From Acidobacteriota bacterium (lineage in GTDB: Bacteria > Acidobacteriota > Terriglobia > Bryobacterales > Bryobacteraceae), in NCBI GenBank assembly GCA_025352795.1, contig JANXSF010000028.1, positions 17,926 through 81,925 of the forward strand: a stretch of 64,000 bases of DNA, in the 5' to 3' direction. The notes under the pieces are model-generated. The model made no database searches. It saw nothing but the letters and a program-made list of their open reading frames with translations, and was not told the origin of the DNA. Both the position numbers and the translations under genes were made by a program. This document shows, piece after piece, positions 46,296-53,876 of the stretch (positions within the stretch are counted from its first letter, which is position 1; each line of letters starts with the position of its first letter).

Positions 46296-48227
46296 TTATT
46301 GCTTAGTTACCACCACAATTCCGTTCTCTGTCCTTACATCTTGCACTGCACCCGCATCCCATAGAAAAATTGTGTACTCCGTCTTCATCCGCTTCTTCGC
46401 GCCAATCCATCCATAAGCGGGAACTCCAAACATGGTGCCGCGCTCTATGGCTTTCTTCAACCCTTCAGCATATGGAGAGTTACCGAATTCAATGCCACGG
46501 GCGATTACTTTGCCGTTCCAAGGCGGTTCAGTATTGCGCTGGTTCTCTTGCCAATCAGCCAGCCAAGAGTTGCCCTCTGCAGGGAATACGTATCCAATCA
46601 TTACAGGGAAGTCTGGGTTCGACACGATGAAAAACTGCTCCTTCCGCTTACGATCAAGTAACAACGGCGTATAGCCGCCAGCTTTCGAATCGGCTCGCAT
46701 CACCCGTTGATCTACTCCACCTGCGCGTGGCCAGGCAAACTCGTCATTGTTCGCGAATCCCTTGGTTGCACTTACTTCTAAACGCGTCTTGCCCGGTTCT
46801 ACAAATGGAGGACCGAAGGTGGCATGCTGCATCCATTGCATGGGCCTGTCGAACCCAGCCAAATTCTCAACCCACTCTTCCACCCTCACTTGCCGCAAGC
46901 CTCTGGGCAGTGTTACCAACCTTTCTACACGATACTGTGTAAGTGGCAATTCAGCCGAGTAACTAACAGTAACTCCCGCTGAGTTAGCTTCCACCTTGCC
47001 CAGTTTCCATTCCACAACGGGAGCTTCCCCATGATTCCCCAAATGCGCGGCAATCTCATCCGCCGACGAAGGTGGTCCATAAAATGGGAAGCACAACAGA
47101 TGCCCCATATATCCGGCTGAAAGCAAGCGATGCGGCGAATCCCCGTACATTTTGTTATCCTTCGCATCCTGATAAGTGTGCGGATCAATCGTCGGATAGT
47201 GGGGGACGCGCATCGGGTTGACGTCTTTTTTCTGGTCGCCGCTCTGCAGCCGAACTTCAGCAATATGCCCGCCGCCGCGCAACAGGCTGACGCGCATCCA
47301 GCCGTTATCCAACACATAAGCATCGCGCCCGTTGACCTTTTGTTCCAGAAAACGAGCTTGCGGGATTTTCGTCAGATCCTGAACTTCTGTTCGCGTGCCG
47401 TCAGGGTCAGTCAGGTTAAAACTCCAAATATCTTCAGCATTCACACGAGGTCGAAAATTCTTTGCAGTGCCCCGTTCCATTAGTGTTCTGTGCGCCTTAT
47501 GAATATCTGGCACTACTAAGTTGATGTGGTTCATACTGCCAATGCGAGCCCGATTCAGCTCACCATCATTCACCATCAGCTCAATAATATCGTGCCGCTT
47601 GCCCGGAACAATCAGCTTCACAAGACTAACCACTCCTGGTTTCGATTCCATGCGCCAGAACTCAGCCATCCCCAACTGTTCGTGATAAAACTTCATCGCC
47701 TCCGGTAGCTTAGGCAATGGAATAATGACGCCGGTGTGTTGTAAGTGATCGGACAATCGGCGTGCGCTCAAGTGTTGACCACGGTCACGGACCTGCGGAG
47801 ATCCATCCATGTATTGAATAAATTCTAAATGGTTACCAACAGGGTCAGGCAAGGCGAACCCCATGTTTCCATCGGCCCGTTTGGCAACTGCGCTCGGTTT
47901 CAATCCAAGGCCACGCAACATTTTGTGGAGTGCTTTCACGTCGGCAGAAAGCATAGTAACAGTGGTCATGCGCACTTGTTCATCGACCCTCAAACCTGGT
48001 GTCAACTCAATGAACTGATCATCGTTGACTTTGAAGTAAGCAGATGTCCCTACGTCAAATGCCTGCTCGAATCCCAGAAATTCGGTGTAGTGCTTGCGGG
48101 AAGCATCCAGATTAGTTACTCGAAATCCCAGATGAGCGAAGCCATCAATAGGTAAGGGTTTACCGGGTAAAGGTTCAGCAGCGTAGAGTTGGTAAACGGT
48201 CAACAGCGCAAACAGGGCAGATCTCAT
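46296..48227 (-). CDS. secreted two-VOC-domain protein fused to mutarotase-like domain
   Basis: A 643-residue exported protein. The signal peptide (MRSALFALLTVYQLYA, start ATG 48227) precedes two vicinal-oxygen-chelate units: residues about 25-140 (IDGFAHLGFRVTNLDASRKHY ... DPVGNHLEFIQ) and 165-290 (HTGVIIPLPKLPEAMKFYHEQLGM ... DPDGTRTEVQDL), each with a final glutamate as metal ligand. Residues about 300-640 form a galactose-mutarotase-like beta-sandwich (VLDNGWMRVSLLRGGGHIAEVRLQ, QWMQHATFGPPFV). The fusion is uncommon. It stands 27 bases from a divergent zinc dehydrogenase and near a second mutarotase-like gene, which suggests extracytoplasmic sugar chemistry. The reaction is unknown. Confidence 0.72.
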   Translation of the reverse strand: MRSALFALLTVYQLYAAEPLPGKPLPIDGFAHLGFRVTNLDASRKHYTEFLGFEQAFDVGTSAYFKVNDDQFIELTPGLRVDEQVRMTTVTMLSADVKALHKMLRGLGLKPSAVAKRADGNMGFALPDPVGNHLEFIQYMDGSPQVRDRGQHLSARRLSDHLQHTGVIIPLPKLPEAMKFYHEQLGMAEFWRMESKPGVVSLVKLIVPGKRHDIIELMVNDGELNRARIGSMNHINLVVPDIHKAHRTLMERGTAKNFRPRVNAEDIWSFNLTDPDGTRTEVQDLTKIPQARFLEQKVNGRDAYVLDNGWMRVSLLRGGGHIAEVRLQSGDQKKDVNPMRVPHYPTIDPHTYQDAKDNKMYGDSPHRLLSAGYMGHLLCFPFYGPPSSADEIAAHLGNHGEAPVVEWKLGKVEANSAGVTVSYSAELPLTQYRVERLVTLPRGLRQVRVEEWVENLAGFDRPMQWMQHATFGPPFVEPGKTRLEVSATKGFANNDEFAWPRAGGVDQRVMRADSKAGGYTPLLLDRKRKEQFFIVSNPDFPVMIGYVFPAEGNSWLADWQENQRNTEPPWNGKVIARGIEFGNSPYAEGLKKAIERGTMFGVPAYGWIGAKKRMKTEYTIFLWDAGAVQDVRTENGIVVVTKQ

Positions 48228-48254
48228 GGCACCTACGATACACTCAATACTGAA

Positions 48255-49277
48255 ATGAAAGCTACTTTTTATGAAGGCAACCAATCGATTTCTGTTGGTC
48301 CTTGCATCCCCGTCCCTCCTGCTGCCGGTCAGGTGCAGATTCGCGTCTCTTATTGCGGCATCTGCGGAACTGACCTACACATTTACCTTGGCCACATGGA
48401 TAAGCGCGTCAAAATGCCGCAAATCATGGGTCATGAGATGTCTGGCAAAATTGAAATTCTCGGCGATGGCGTCACCAATTGGAAGGTTGGCGATACCGTC
48501 ACCGTCCGCCCACTGGATGCGTGCAATGAGTGCCCCGCTTGCAAAGCTGGCAACAGCCATGTTTGCCAGAAATTGAAGTTCATTGGCATTGATACGCCTG
48601 GTGCCATGCAAGCTTTGTGGACCGTTCCCGCGCACACGCTGCATCGCTTGCCCGCTGGACTATCTATGGCTCACGCCGCCTTAATCGAACCCATCGCGGT
48701 GGCCTGTCACGATGTCCGGATGGGCGCAGTGAAGGCTGGCGAATATTGTGTGGTGCTGGGTGGTGGACCCATTGGCGTGCTGGTTGCCCTAGTCGCCAAA
48801 AGCAAAGGTGCCCACGTGCTAGTAAGTGAAATTAACCCCTTCCGCATTGAACTATGCAAGCAACTTGGTTTAGAAGCTGTCGATCCACGCACTGTGGATC
48901 TTGTGGAGAAAGTAAATGCCGATACTGGTGACGCCGGGGCCGACGTGGTCTTTGAAGTATCAGGATCCCTTGCTGGCGCAGAAACCATGACCAAGCTTCC
49001 CCGTGTTCGTGGACGCATTGTTCTGGTGGCTATCTTCGCGCAACCAACCCCTGTGGACCTGTTCCGCTTCTTCTGGCGTGAAGTGAAACTGATCGGCGCC
49101 CGTGTCTATGAACCGCAGGATTTTGATGAAGCCATTGCACTGCTTGCCGCAGGCGAAGTGCCGTTTACCAAAATCATCACCGATGTTTACCCCATGAGCC
49201 AACTGAAGAAGGGCTTTGAGGAAATGGCTTCCGGCGGCAACGTCATGAAGATTTTGATTGACTGCGCAGAGGTCTAA
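48255..49277 (+). CDS. zinc-binding polyol/threonine-type dehydrogenase (MDR family)
   Basis: A 340-residue medium-chain dehydrogenase. The catalytic zinc site is formed by the cysteine in YCGICGTDLH near residue 37 and GHEMSG near 65; the structural zinc by CNECPACKAGNSHVC near 94-108. The NAD-binding loop is VVLGGGPIGVLVALVAKSKGAHVLVSE near 170-195 (two parts). It most resembles L-iditol/threonine 3-dehydrogenase-like members used for sugar alcohols. It leads a three-gene unit with a KduD-like SDR (six bases on) and a mutarotase-like protein, consistent with oxidation of a sugar or uronate. Confidence 0.87.
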   Translation: MKATFYEGNQSISVGPCIPVPPAAGQVQIRVSYCGICGTDLHIYLGHMDKRVKMPQIMGHEMSGKIEILGDGVTNWKVGDTVTVRPLDACNECPACKAGNSHVCQKLKFIGIDTPGAMQALWTVPAHTLHRLPAGLSMAHAALIEPIAVACHDVRMGAVKAGEYCVVLGGGPIGVLVALVAKSKGAHVLVSEINPFRIELCKQLGLEAVDPRTVDLVEKVNADTGDAGADVVFEVSGSLAGAETMTKLPRVRGRIVLVAIFAQPTPVDLFRFFWREVKLIGARVYEPQDFDEAIALLAAGEVPFTKIITDVYPMSQLKKGFEEMASGGNVMKILIDCAEV

Positions 49278-49283
49278 CTTACT

Positions 49284-50054
49284 ATGAATGTTCTTGAACT
49301 TTTCAGCCTCAAAGATAAAGTGGCTCTTGTTACCGGATGCCGCAGAGGGATTGGATTCGCCATGGCCCAGGCGTTGGCAGAAGCTGGTGCCGACATTGTG
49401 GGTGTCAGCGCGCAACTGGAAGGTACCGATAGCGAAATTGGGAAATACGTTACCAGCCTGGGTCGCAAATTCTGGGGCTTTTCCTGCGATTTCAGTGATC
49501 GTAAGGCGCTCTACGAATTCATTGACAAAGTAAATCGCGAGGCACCCCCTATCGACATTTTGGTAAATAATGCCGGAACAATTTTGCGCAAACCCGCCGC
49601 CGAACACTCCGATGAATACTGGGACAAAGTCATTGAAACGAACTTGAGTGCGCAATTTGTACTTACTCGCGAGTTCGGCAAACAGATGATATTACGTCGC
49701 TCCGGCAAGGTGATTTTCACCGCCTCCCTGCTGACTTTTCAAGGCGGCATCACTGTCCCTGGTTATGCAGCAGCAAAAGGTGGCATTGGCACGTTGACCA
49801 AGGCGTTCGCTAACGAATGGGCATCCATGGGTGTGCAAGTAAATGCCATTGCTCCCGGCTATATCGCTACTGACAACACTGCTGCTTTACAGGCCGACCC
49901 GGTTCGCAACACCGCCATTCTTTCCCGCATCCCAGCCGCACGCTGGGGCACTCCTGCGGATTTCAAAGGTGTCACGGTGTTTCTTGCCTCCGCCGCTTCC
50001 AACTATATGTCCGGTGAAGTTGTAACGGTTGACGGTGGTTGGATGGGACGATGA
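49284..50054 (+). CDS. short-chain dehydrogenase, KduD/gluconate 5-dehydrogenase-like
   Basis: A 256-residue classical SDR. TGxxxGIG is TGCRRGIGFAMAQALAEAGAD near residue 18, NNAG is in DILVNNAGTILRKPAAEH near 92, the active serine is in VIFTASLLTFQGG near 145 and YxxxK in PGYAAAKGGIGTL near 159. KduD (2-deoxy-D-gluconate 3-dehydrogenase) is the closest family by the LFSLKDKVALVTG start and MGVQVNAIAPGYIATDNT segment. It oxidises or reduces keto-deoxy sugar acids in pectin-type catabolism. The stop overlaps the next gene's ATG. Confidence 0.88.
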   Translation: MNVLELFSLKDKVALVTGCRRGIGFAMAQALAEAGADIVGVSAQLEGTDSEIGKYVTSLGRKFWGFSCDFSDRKALYEFIDKVNREAPPIDILVNNAGTILRKPAAEHSDEYWDKVIETNLSAQFVLTREFGKQMILRRSGKVIFTASLLTFQGGITVPGYAAAKGGIGTLTKAFANEWASMGVQVNAIAPGYIATDNTAALQADPVRNTAILSRIPAARWGTPADFKGVTVFLASAASNYMSGEVVTVDGGWMGR

Positions 50055-50974
50055 TCGAACGTGTCAGTTGGGGCGGATGGCCAAATTGTTATCGCATCCA
50101 AAACGGGCCGTTGGAAGCAATTGTCACATCCGATATTGGGCCGCGTATTCTCAGGTTTGGCTTCACCAACGGCCCTAATTTACTGTTGGAAATCAAGGCC
50201 GATCAAGGGACAACAGCGGAGCAGGGATTTGTTTCGCGAGGCGGTCATCGCTTGTGGGTAGCGCCAGAAGATGCAGTGGGAACCTACGCTCCAGACAACC
50301 TGCCGTGCGATTGCTACATCCTAGACGACATGCTGCAAATGACCGGCTCAGTGGAAGTGGGAACAGGATTTCGTAAGCAACTGCGTGTACGCTTTGATGA
50401 GACAGGCAGCCTTGAAATCGTACACCGATTGCAAAACACCATGTCCTGGAATGTGAAGGCATCCATTTGGGCGCTCACCATGATGGCCCCTGGCGGCCAT
50501 GGCATCACAGGCTTCCCTCCGCGAGGGACGCATCCCGAATGTCTGGCACCCACAAACCCTTTGGTAATGTGGGCCTTCACTGATTTGACCGACCCAAGAT
50601 TGACCTTCACCCCGCTGTATCTTGTGCTACAGCAGGATCAACAATACCAGCATCCCTTTAAGTTGGGACACTTCAACGTGGATACTTGGGGTGCGTATCT
50701 ATTGGGCGATGAGTTGTTCCTGAAGCGATATAGGGCACTTACAAACCTCAGTTACCCGGACTTCGGCTGTTCTTTTGAAATCTTTACCAATGGGGTGGCT
50801 TTGGAGTTGGAAACGTTAAGCCCACTTACTCAAATTGAACCAGGCAATTGGTTGGAGCATGTTGAATATTGGAGTTTACGTCGCAAACACAACGTCGTCA
50901 ATTGGAATAATGCCTCCATCGACGAGTTACTCCGTGGATGTCAACTTACAGTTCCCGCAACATCAAATCCTTAA
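50051..50974 (+). CDS. galactose-mutarotase-like carbohydrate-binding protein
   Basis: A 307-residue cytoplasmic protein with the beta-sandwich fold of aldose epimerases (DUF4380/DUF4432-like). Key segments are LEAIVTSDIGPRILRFGF near residue 27, GFVSRGGHRLWVAPEDAVGTY near 60, EIVHRLQNTMSWNVKASIWALTMM near 120, GGHGITGFPPRGTHPECLAP near 148, and NGVALELETLSPLTQIEPGNWLEHVEYW near 255. The ATG at 50051 overlaps the SDR stop. It is probably a sugar-ring epimerase or binding protein in the same catabolic unit. Its last 29 bases overlap the remnant of a DUF1080 gene on the other strand. Confidence 0.75.
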   Translation: MIERVSWGGWPNCYRIQNGPLEAIVTSDIGPRILRFGFTNGPNLLLEIKADQGTTAEQGFVSRGGHRLWVAPEDAVGTYAPDNLPCDCYILDDMLQMTGSVEVGTGFRKQLRVRFDETGSLEIVHRLQNTMSWNVKASIWALTMMAPGGHGITGFPPRGTHPECLAPTNPLVMWAFTDLTDPRLTFTPLYLVLQQDQQYQHPFKLGHFNVDTWGAYLLGDELFLKRYRALTNLSYPDFGCSFEIFTNGVALELETLSPLTQIEPGNWLEHVEYWSLRRKHNVVNWNNASIDELLRGCQLTVPATSNP

Positions 50975-51065
50975 ACTCAACTTCAATGGCGGGTCCACTA
51001 TGCACTTGCTGCGCAAGGCAGGCAAGTTCGGTAATAAGTTCCGGTGAACTTCGGCCTCCAGTTTG
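50946..51065 (-). pseudogene. 3' remnant of a DUF1080 (3-keto-disaccharide hydrolase) gene
   Basis: Forty codons between TAA 51066-51068 (minus-strand upstream) and TAA 50946-50948 end in VHSGPAIEVEFKDLM then LREL. DUF1080 proteins typically end with an LQxHxGPPxxVxFxxIxLREL motif, so the match is specific. No start codon and no more than 33 well-matching residues remain; the rest of the gene is absent. The remnant overlaps the mutarotase-like gene end. The 94 bases beyond it to the quinoprotein start hold nothing else I can identify. Confidence 0.55.
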
Positions 51066-51158
51066 TTAAACCCAAGGTTCGTGATCAGGGTGTTTAGCTG
51101 TTTGGTCATTCAGTAGTAAATAATACACTACCCAATGTCATTGTTATACTCAGGGCAC

Positions 51159-53123
51159 ATGCGGATCTCGTTTATTTTGGTTTTTCAAGTTGCACTGACT
51201 ATGGCGTGGGGACAGACACCCGACGGTCGTGCTGCCTTTCAAAGTCGTTGTTCAGGATGCCACGGCTCTGATGCAAATGGCGGCGAACATGCGCCCTCTA
51301 TACTGCCCAGCCTGGCCACTAAGAACGATGAAGAACTCAGCACAATCATTCGCGAGGGCGTTCCGCGCAAAGGTATGCCCGCCTTCAAACAACTACCCGA
51401 CGCGGAAGTTGCTCTTCTCGTAACCCACATGCGCAGCATTCAGCCTCGTCGTGGTCGGCGAGGATTCGGCCCCGTCCGTCAACAAGCCAAGCTAACCGAT
51501 GGAACGCAACTGGAAGGCCTTGTTGTTGCGCGCACCAGCCGCGAGTTGCAACTGCGTACCGACGACCAAAAAATGCATCTGTTACGCAAAGTCGGCGAAC
51601 AGTATCGCCCGGTTACCAGCCAGACTGATTGGCCAAGCATGCACGGCCAGTTCAGTGGGAATCGTTACGCAGCACTGACGCAAATCAACACAGCGAACGT
51701 CGATAAAATGGCCGTCAAATGGGTGTTTGCTCTACCCAACGCGGCCCGATTGCAAGGCACGCCTCAAGTTCATGAAGGGGTCATGTATGTGACCAATACC
51801 AACACCGTGATCGCGCTGGATGCCGGTTCTGGCGCGCGCTTATGGGAATTCTCTAAGCCGCCGACGCAAGGGCTGATCGGCAACGCCCGGTCACAAGGAA
51901 ATAATCGCAGCGTTTCGGTAGCTGGCGATAAAGTGTTCATGCAAACAGACCATGCCCACCTTATCGCATTGAACCGCCACAACGGCCAAGTGCTCTGGGA
52001 TACAGAGATGGCCGATTATAAAAAGAATTACAATGCCACCGGATCTTTGCTTGCGATTGAAAATCTGGTAGTGGCAGGCACTGCCGGTGGTGAGGAAGGC
52101 GTTCGTGGATTCTTAGCCGCCTACGACCAAACAACTGGCAAAGAAGTTTGGAAGTTTTGGACCATTCCCGCGCGCGGCGAACGTGGTTCTGAAACCTGGG
52201 ATGGCGTTGACATTGATCACGGTGGAGGCCCTACCTGGCTCACTGGAAGTTATGATCCCGATACCAAAACGGTCTTCTGGCCCACGGGCAATGCCGGTCC
52301 TGATTTCAATGGCGATAACCGCAAGGGCGACAACATATACACCTGTTCCATTCTTGCCATCGATTTGAAAACTGGCAAGTTGAAATGGTATTTTCAGCCC
52401 ACTCCGCATGACGAATGGGATTGGGATGCCGTGGCTCCACTGGTGCTGACCGACGCAACCTGGAAGGGTCAGCCACGAAAGTTGCTGTTGCAAGCGAATC
52501 GAAACGGCTTCCTGTATGTGCTGGATAGAACTGACGGCAAAATGCTGATTGCTGAACCGATGGTCAAAAAGCTGACCTGGGCAAAAGGAATTGCCCCTGA
52601 CGGTCGGCCGATAATGAACCCCAATCAGGTGCCCACAGTGGAAGGTAATTTAATCTGCCCGGCAGTGGAAGGTGCCGCAAACTTTTACTCGACATCTTAC
52701 AATCCAGCCACTCGGCTATTCTATGTGAACACGCTGGAACGCTGTGCCGTTTACAACAAACGCACCACTCCAGAATGGCAAGCTGGTCGAGCATATCAAG
52801 GCGGAGGCGGCAGGCGCGATCCCGATGACAAACCCCAAAAAGTGTTGCGCGCCTTTGATATTGAAACAGGCAAAGTAAAGTGGGAGCTTCCTCAGGATGG
52901 CCCTGGTGATTCCTGGGCTGGCACCTTATCCACGGCAGGCGGTCTAGTAATCTTCGGCGATGATGGAGGTGCCTTAGCAGCAGCCGATGCAGTTACAGGC
53001 AAGCGTTTGTGGAGTTACCCGTTCAATGAGTCGCTACACACTTCGCCGATGACTTATCAGTTCGATAACAAGCAGTATGTTTCCATAATCAATGGAAGCG
53101 TGGTGTATGTATTCGGGATTTGA
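51159..53123 (+). CDS. haem c-PQQ quinoprotein dehydrogenase
   Basis: A 654-residue periplasmic enzyme. After a signal peptide (MRISFILVFQVALTMAWG) comes a cytochrome c domain (CSGCHGSDANGG near residue 30 and KGMPAFKQLPDAEVALLVTHM near 80), then a PQQ-type beta-propeller with tryptophan-docking repeats (LDAGSGARLWEF, YDQTTGKEVWKFW, IDLKTGKLKWYFQ, FDIETGKVKWELP). The DEWDW segment near 420 matches the PQQ/metal-site region of quinoprotein alcohol dehydrogenases. The vicinal disulfide typical of methanol dehydrogenase is not seen. It would oxidise alcohols or sugars outside the cell membrane and pass electrons through its own haem. Confidence 0.87.
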   Translation: MRISFILVFQVALTMAWGQTPDGRAAFQSRCSGCHGSDANGGEHAPSILPSLATKNDEELSTIIREGVPRKGMPAFKQLPDAEVALLVTHMRSIQPRRGRRGFGPVRQQAKLTDGTQLEGLVVARTSRELQLRTDDQKMHLLRKVGEQYRPVTSQTDWPSMHGQFSGNRYAALTQINTANVDKMAVKWVFALPNAARLQGTPQVHEGVMYVTNTNTVIALDAGSGARLWEFSKPPTQGLIGNARSQGNNRSVSVAGDKVFMQTDHAHLIALNRHNGQVLWDTEMADYKKNYNATGSLLAIENLVVAGTAGGEEGVRGFLAAYDQTTGKEVWKFWTIPARGERGSETWDGVDIDHGGGPTWLTGSYDPDTKTVFWPTGNAGPDFNGDNRKGDNIYTCSILAIDLKTGKLKWYFQPTPHDEWDWDAVAPLVLTDATWKGQPRKLLLQANRNGFLYVLDRTDGKMLIAEPMVKKLTWAKGIAPDGRPIMNPNQVPTVEGNLICPAVEGAANFYSTSYNPATRLFYVNTLERCAVYNKRTTPEWQAGRAYQGGGGRRDPDDKPQKVLRAFDIETGKVKWELPQDGPGDSWAGTLSTAGGLVIFGDDGGALAAADAVTGKRLWSYPFNESLHTSPMTYQFDNKQYVSIINGSVVYVFGI

Positions 53124-53129
53124 GTGAAG

Positions 53130-53876
53130 TCAAACAGAACCGCGCAACACTTCCCGTAATTCGCGAAAGTGATCGAATACCGCATCGGCCTCGCCAGAAA
53201 CCTCTACCCCATCATGCCGCTTTTGCAGCGTGATGGCCCCCAATGCCGCCTTCGCCCCGGCGATGTCTTTTTTCGCGTCATCGCCCACAAACCACACCAA
53301 TTGCCCTGGTATTAGCGAAAGCCGTTCCAACGCCATTTGAAAGGGCTTAGCCGCTGGCTTTTCCACTCCCGCTTCTTCACTGGTCACAATATGATCGAAG
53401 TAATGATCCAGCCCAAAGTAAATCAGTTTGCGAAATTGGATCTGCGCCGTCAAGTCAGTTACGGCCGCCACCGGAATCCCCGCTGCTCGTAGATCTTCCA
53501 GAAAATCCTTCACCTGCGGAAACAACGTGCTGGCGCTAAGGAAATTGCGCCAGTAAGTTTGCTCCAAATCAAGGACCATCAACGGTTGACTCTTCATCCC
53601 CAATCGTTCCAGCATTCGCGCAAAATAAAGCAGCCTGCTATGGGCCGAGGCTGTCTCTTTTAAAATCGTTTTCACTTCACGACGGGCCTCAGCAAATGCA
53701 GGTTCATACTCTGCCTGTTTAATGCCCAACATTTTGATGGTTTTGCGCATAGCCGCTTCCGACGCGGCGGCGTGCGCTGTATCGTAGGCATACATTGTGT
53801 TGTCAATATCCATCAATACTGCGCAAGGCCGTGTGGCGAATGCGGCTTTGTTCCTTATCTCCATTTGCCTATCCAT
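53130..53876 (-). CDS. HAD-family phosphatase
   Basis: A 248-residue HAD hydrolase with C1-type helical cap. Motif I DIDNTMY near residue 23 gives the nucleophile aspartate and the acid/base aspartate; motif II AAVTDLT near 133; the motif III lysine in EEAGVEKPAAKPFQMAL near 168; motif IV GDDAKKDIAGAKAAL near 196. Its ATG (53876) overlaps the end of the fusion kinase gene by eight bases; a second in-frame ATG is at 53864. GGGGGA precedes the first. As the last gene of the operon it may remove phosphate from a product of the upstream kinase. Confidence 0.87.
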   Translation of the reverse strand: MDRQMEIRNKAAFATRPCAVLMDIDNTMYAYDTAHAAASEAAMRKTIKMLGIKQAEYEPAFAEARREVKTILKETASAHSRLLYFARMLERLGMKSQPLMVLDLEQTYWRNFLSASTLFPQVKDFLEDLRAAGIPVAAVTDLTAQIQFRKLIYFGLDHYFDHIVTSEEAGVEKPAAKPFQMALERLSLIPGQLVWFVGDDAKKDIAGAKAALGAITLQKRHDGVEVSGEADAVFDHFRELREVLRGSV

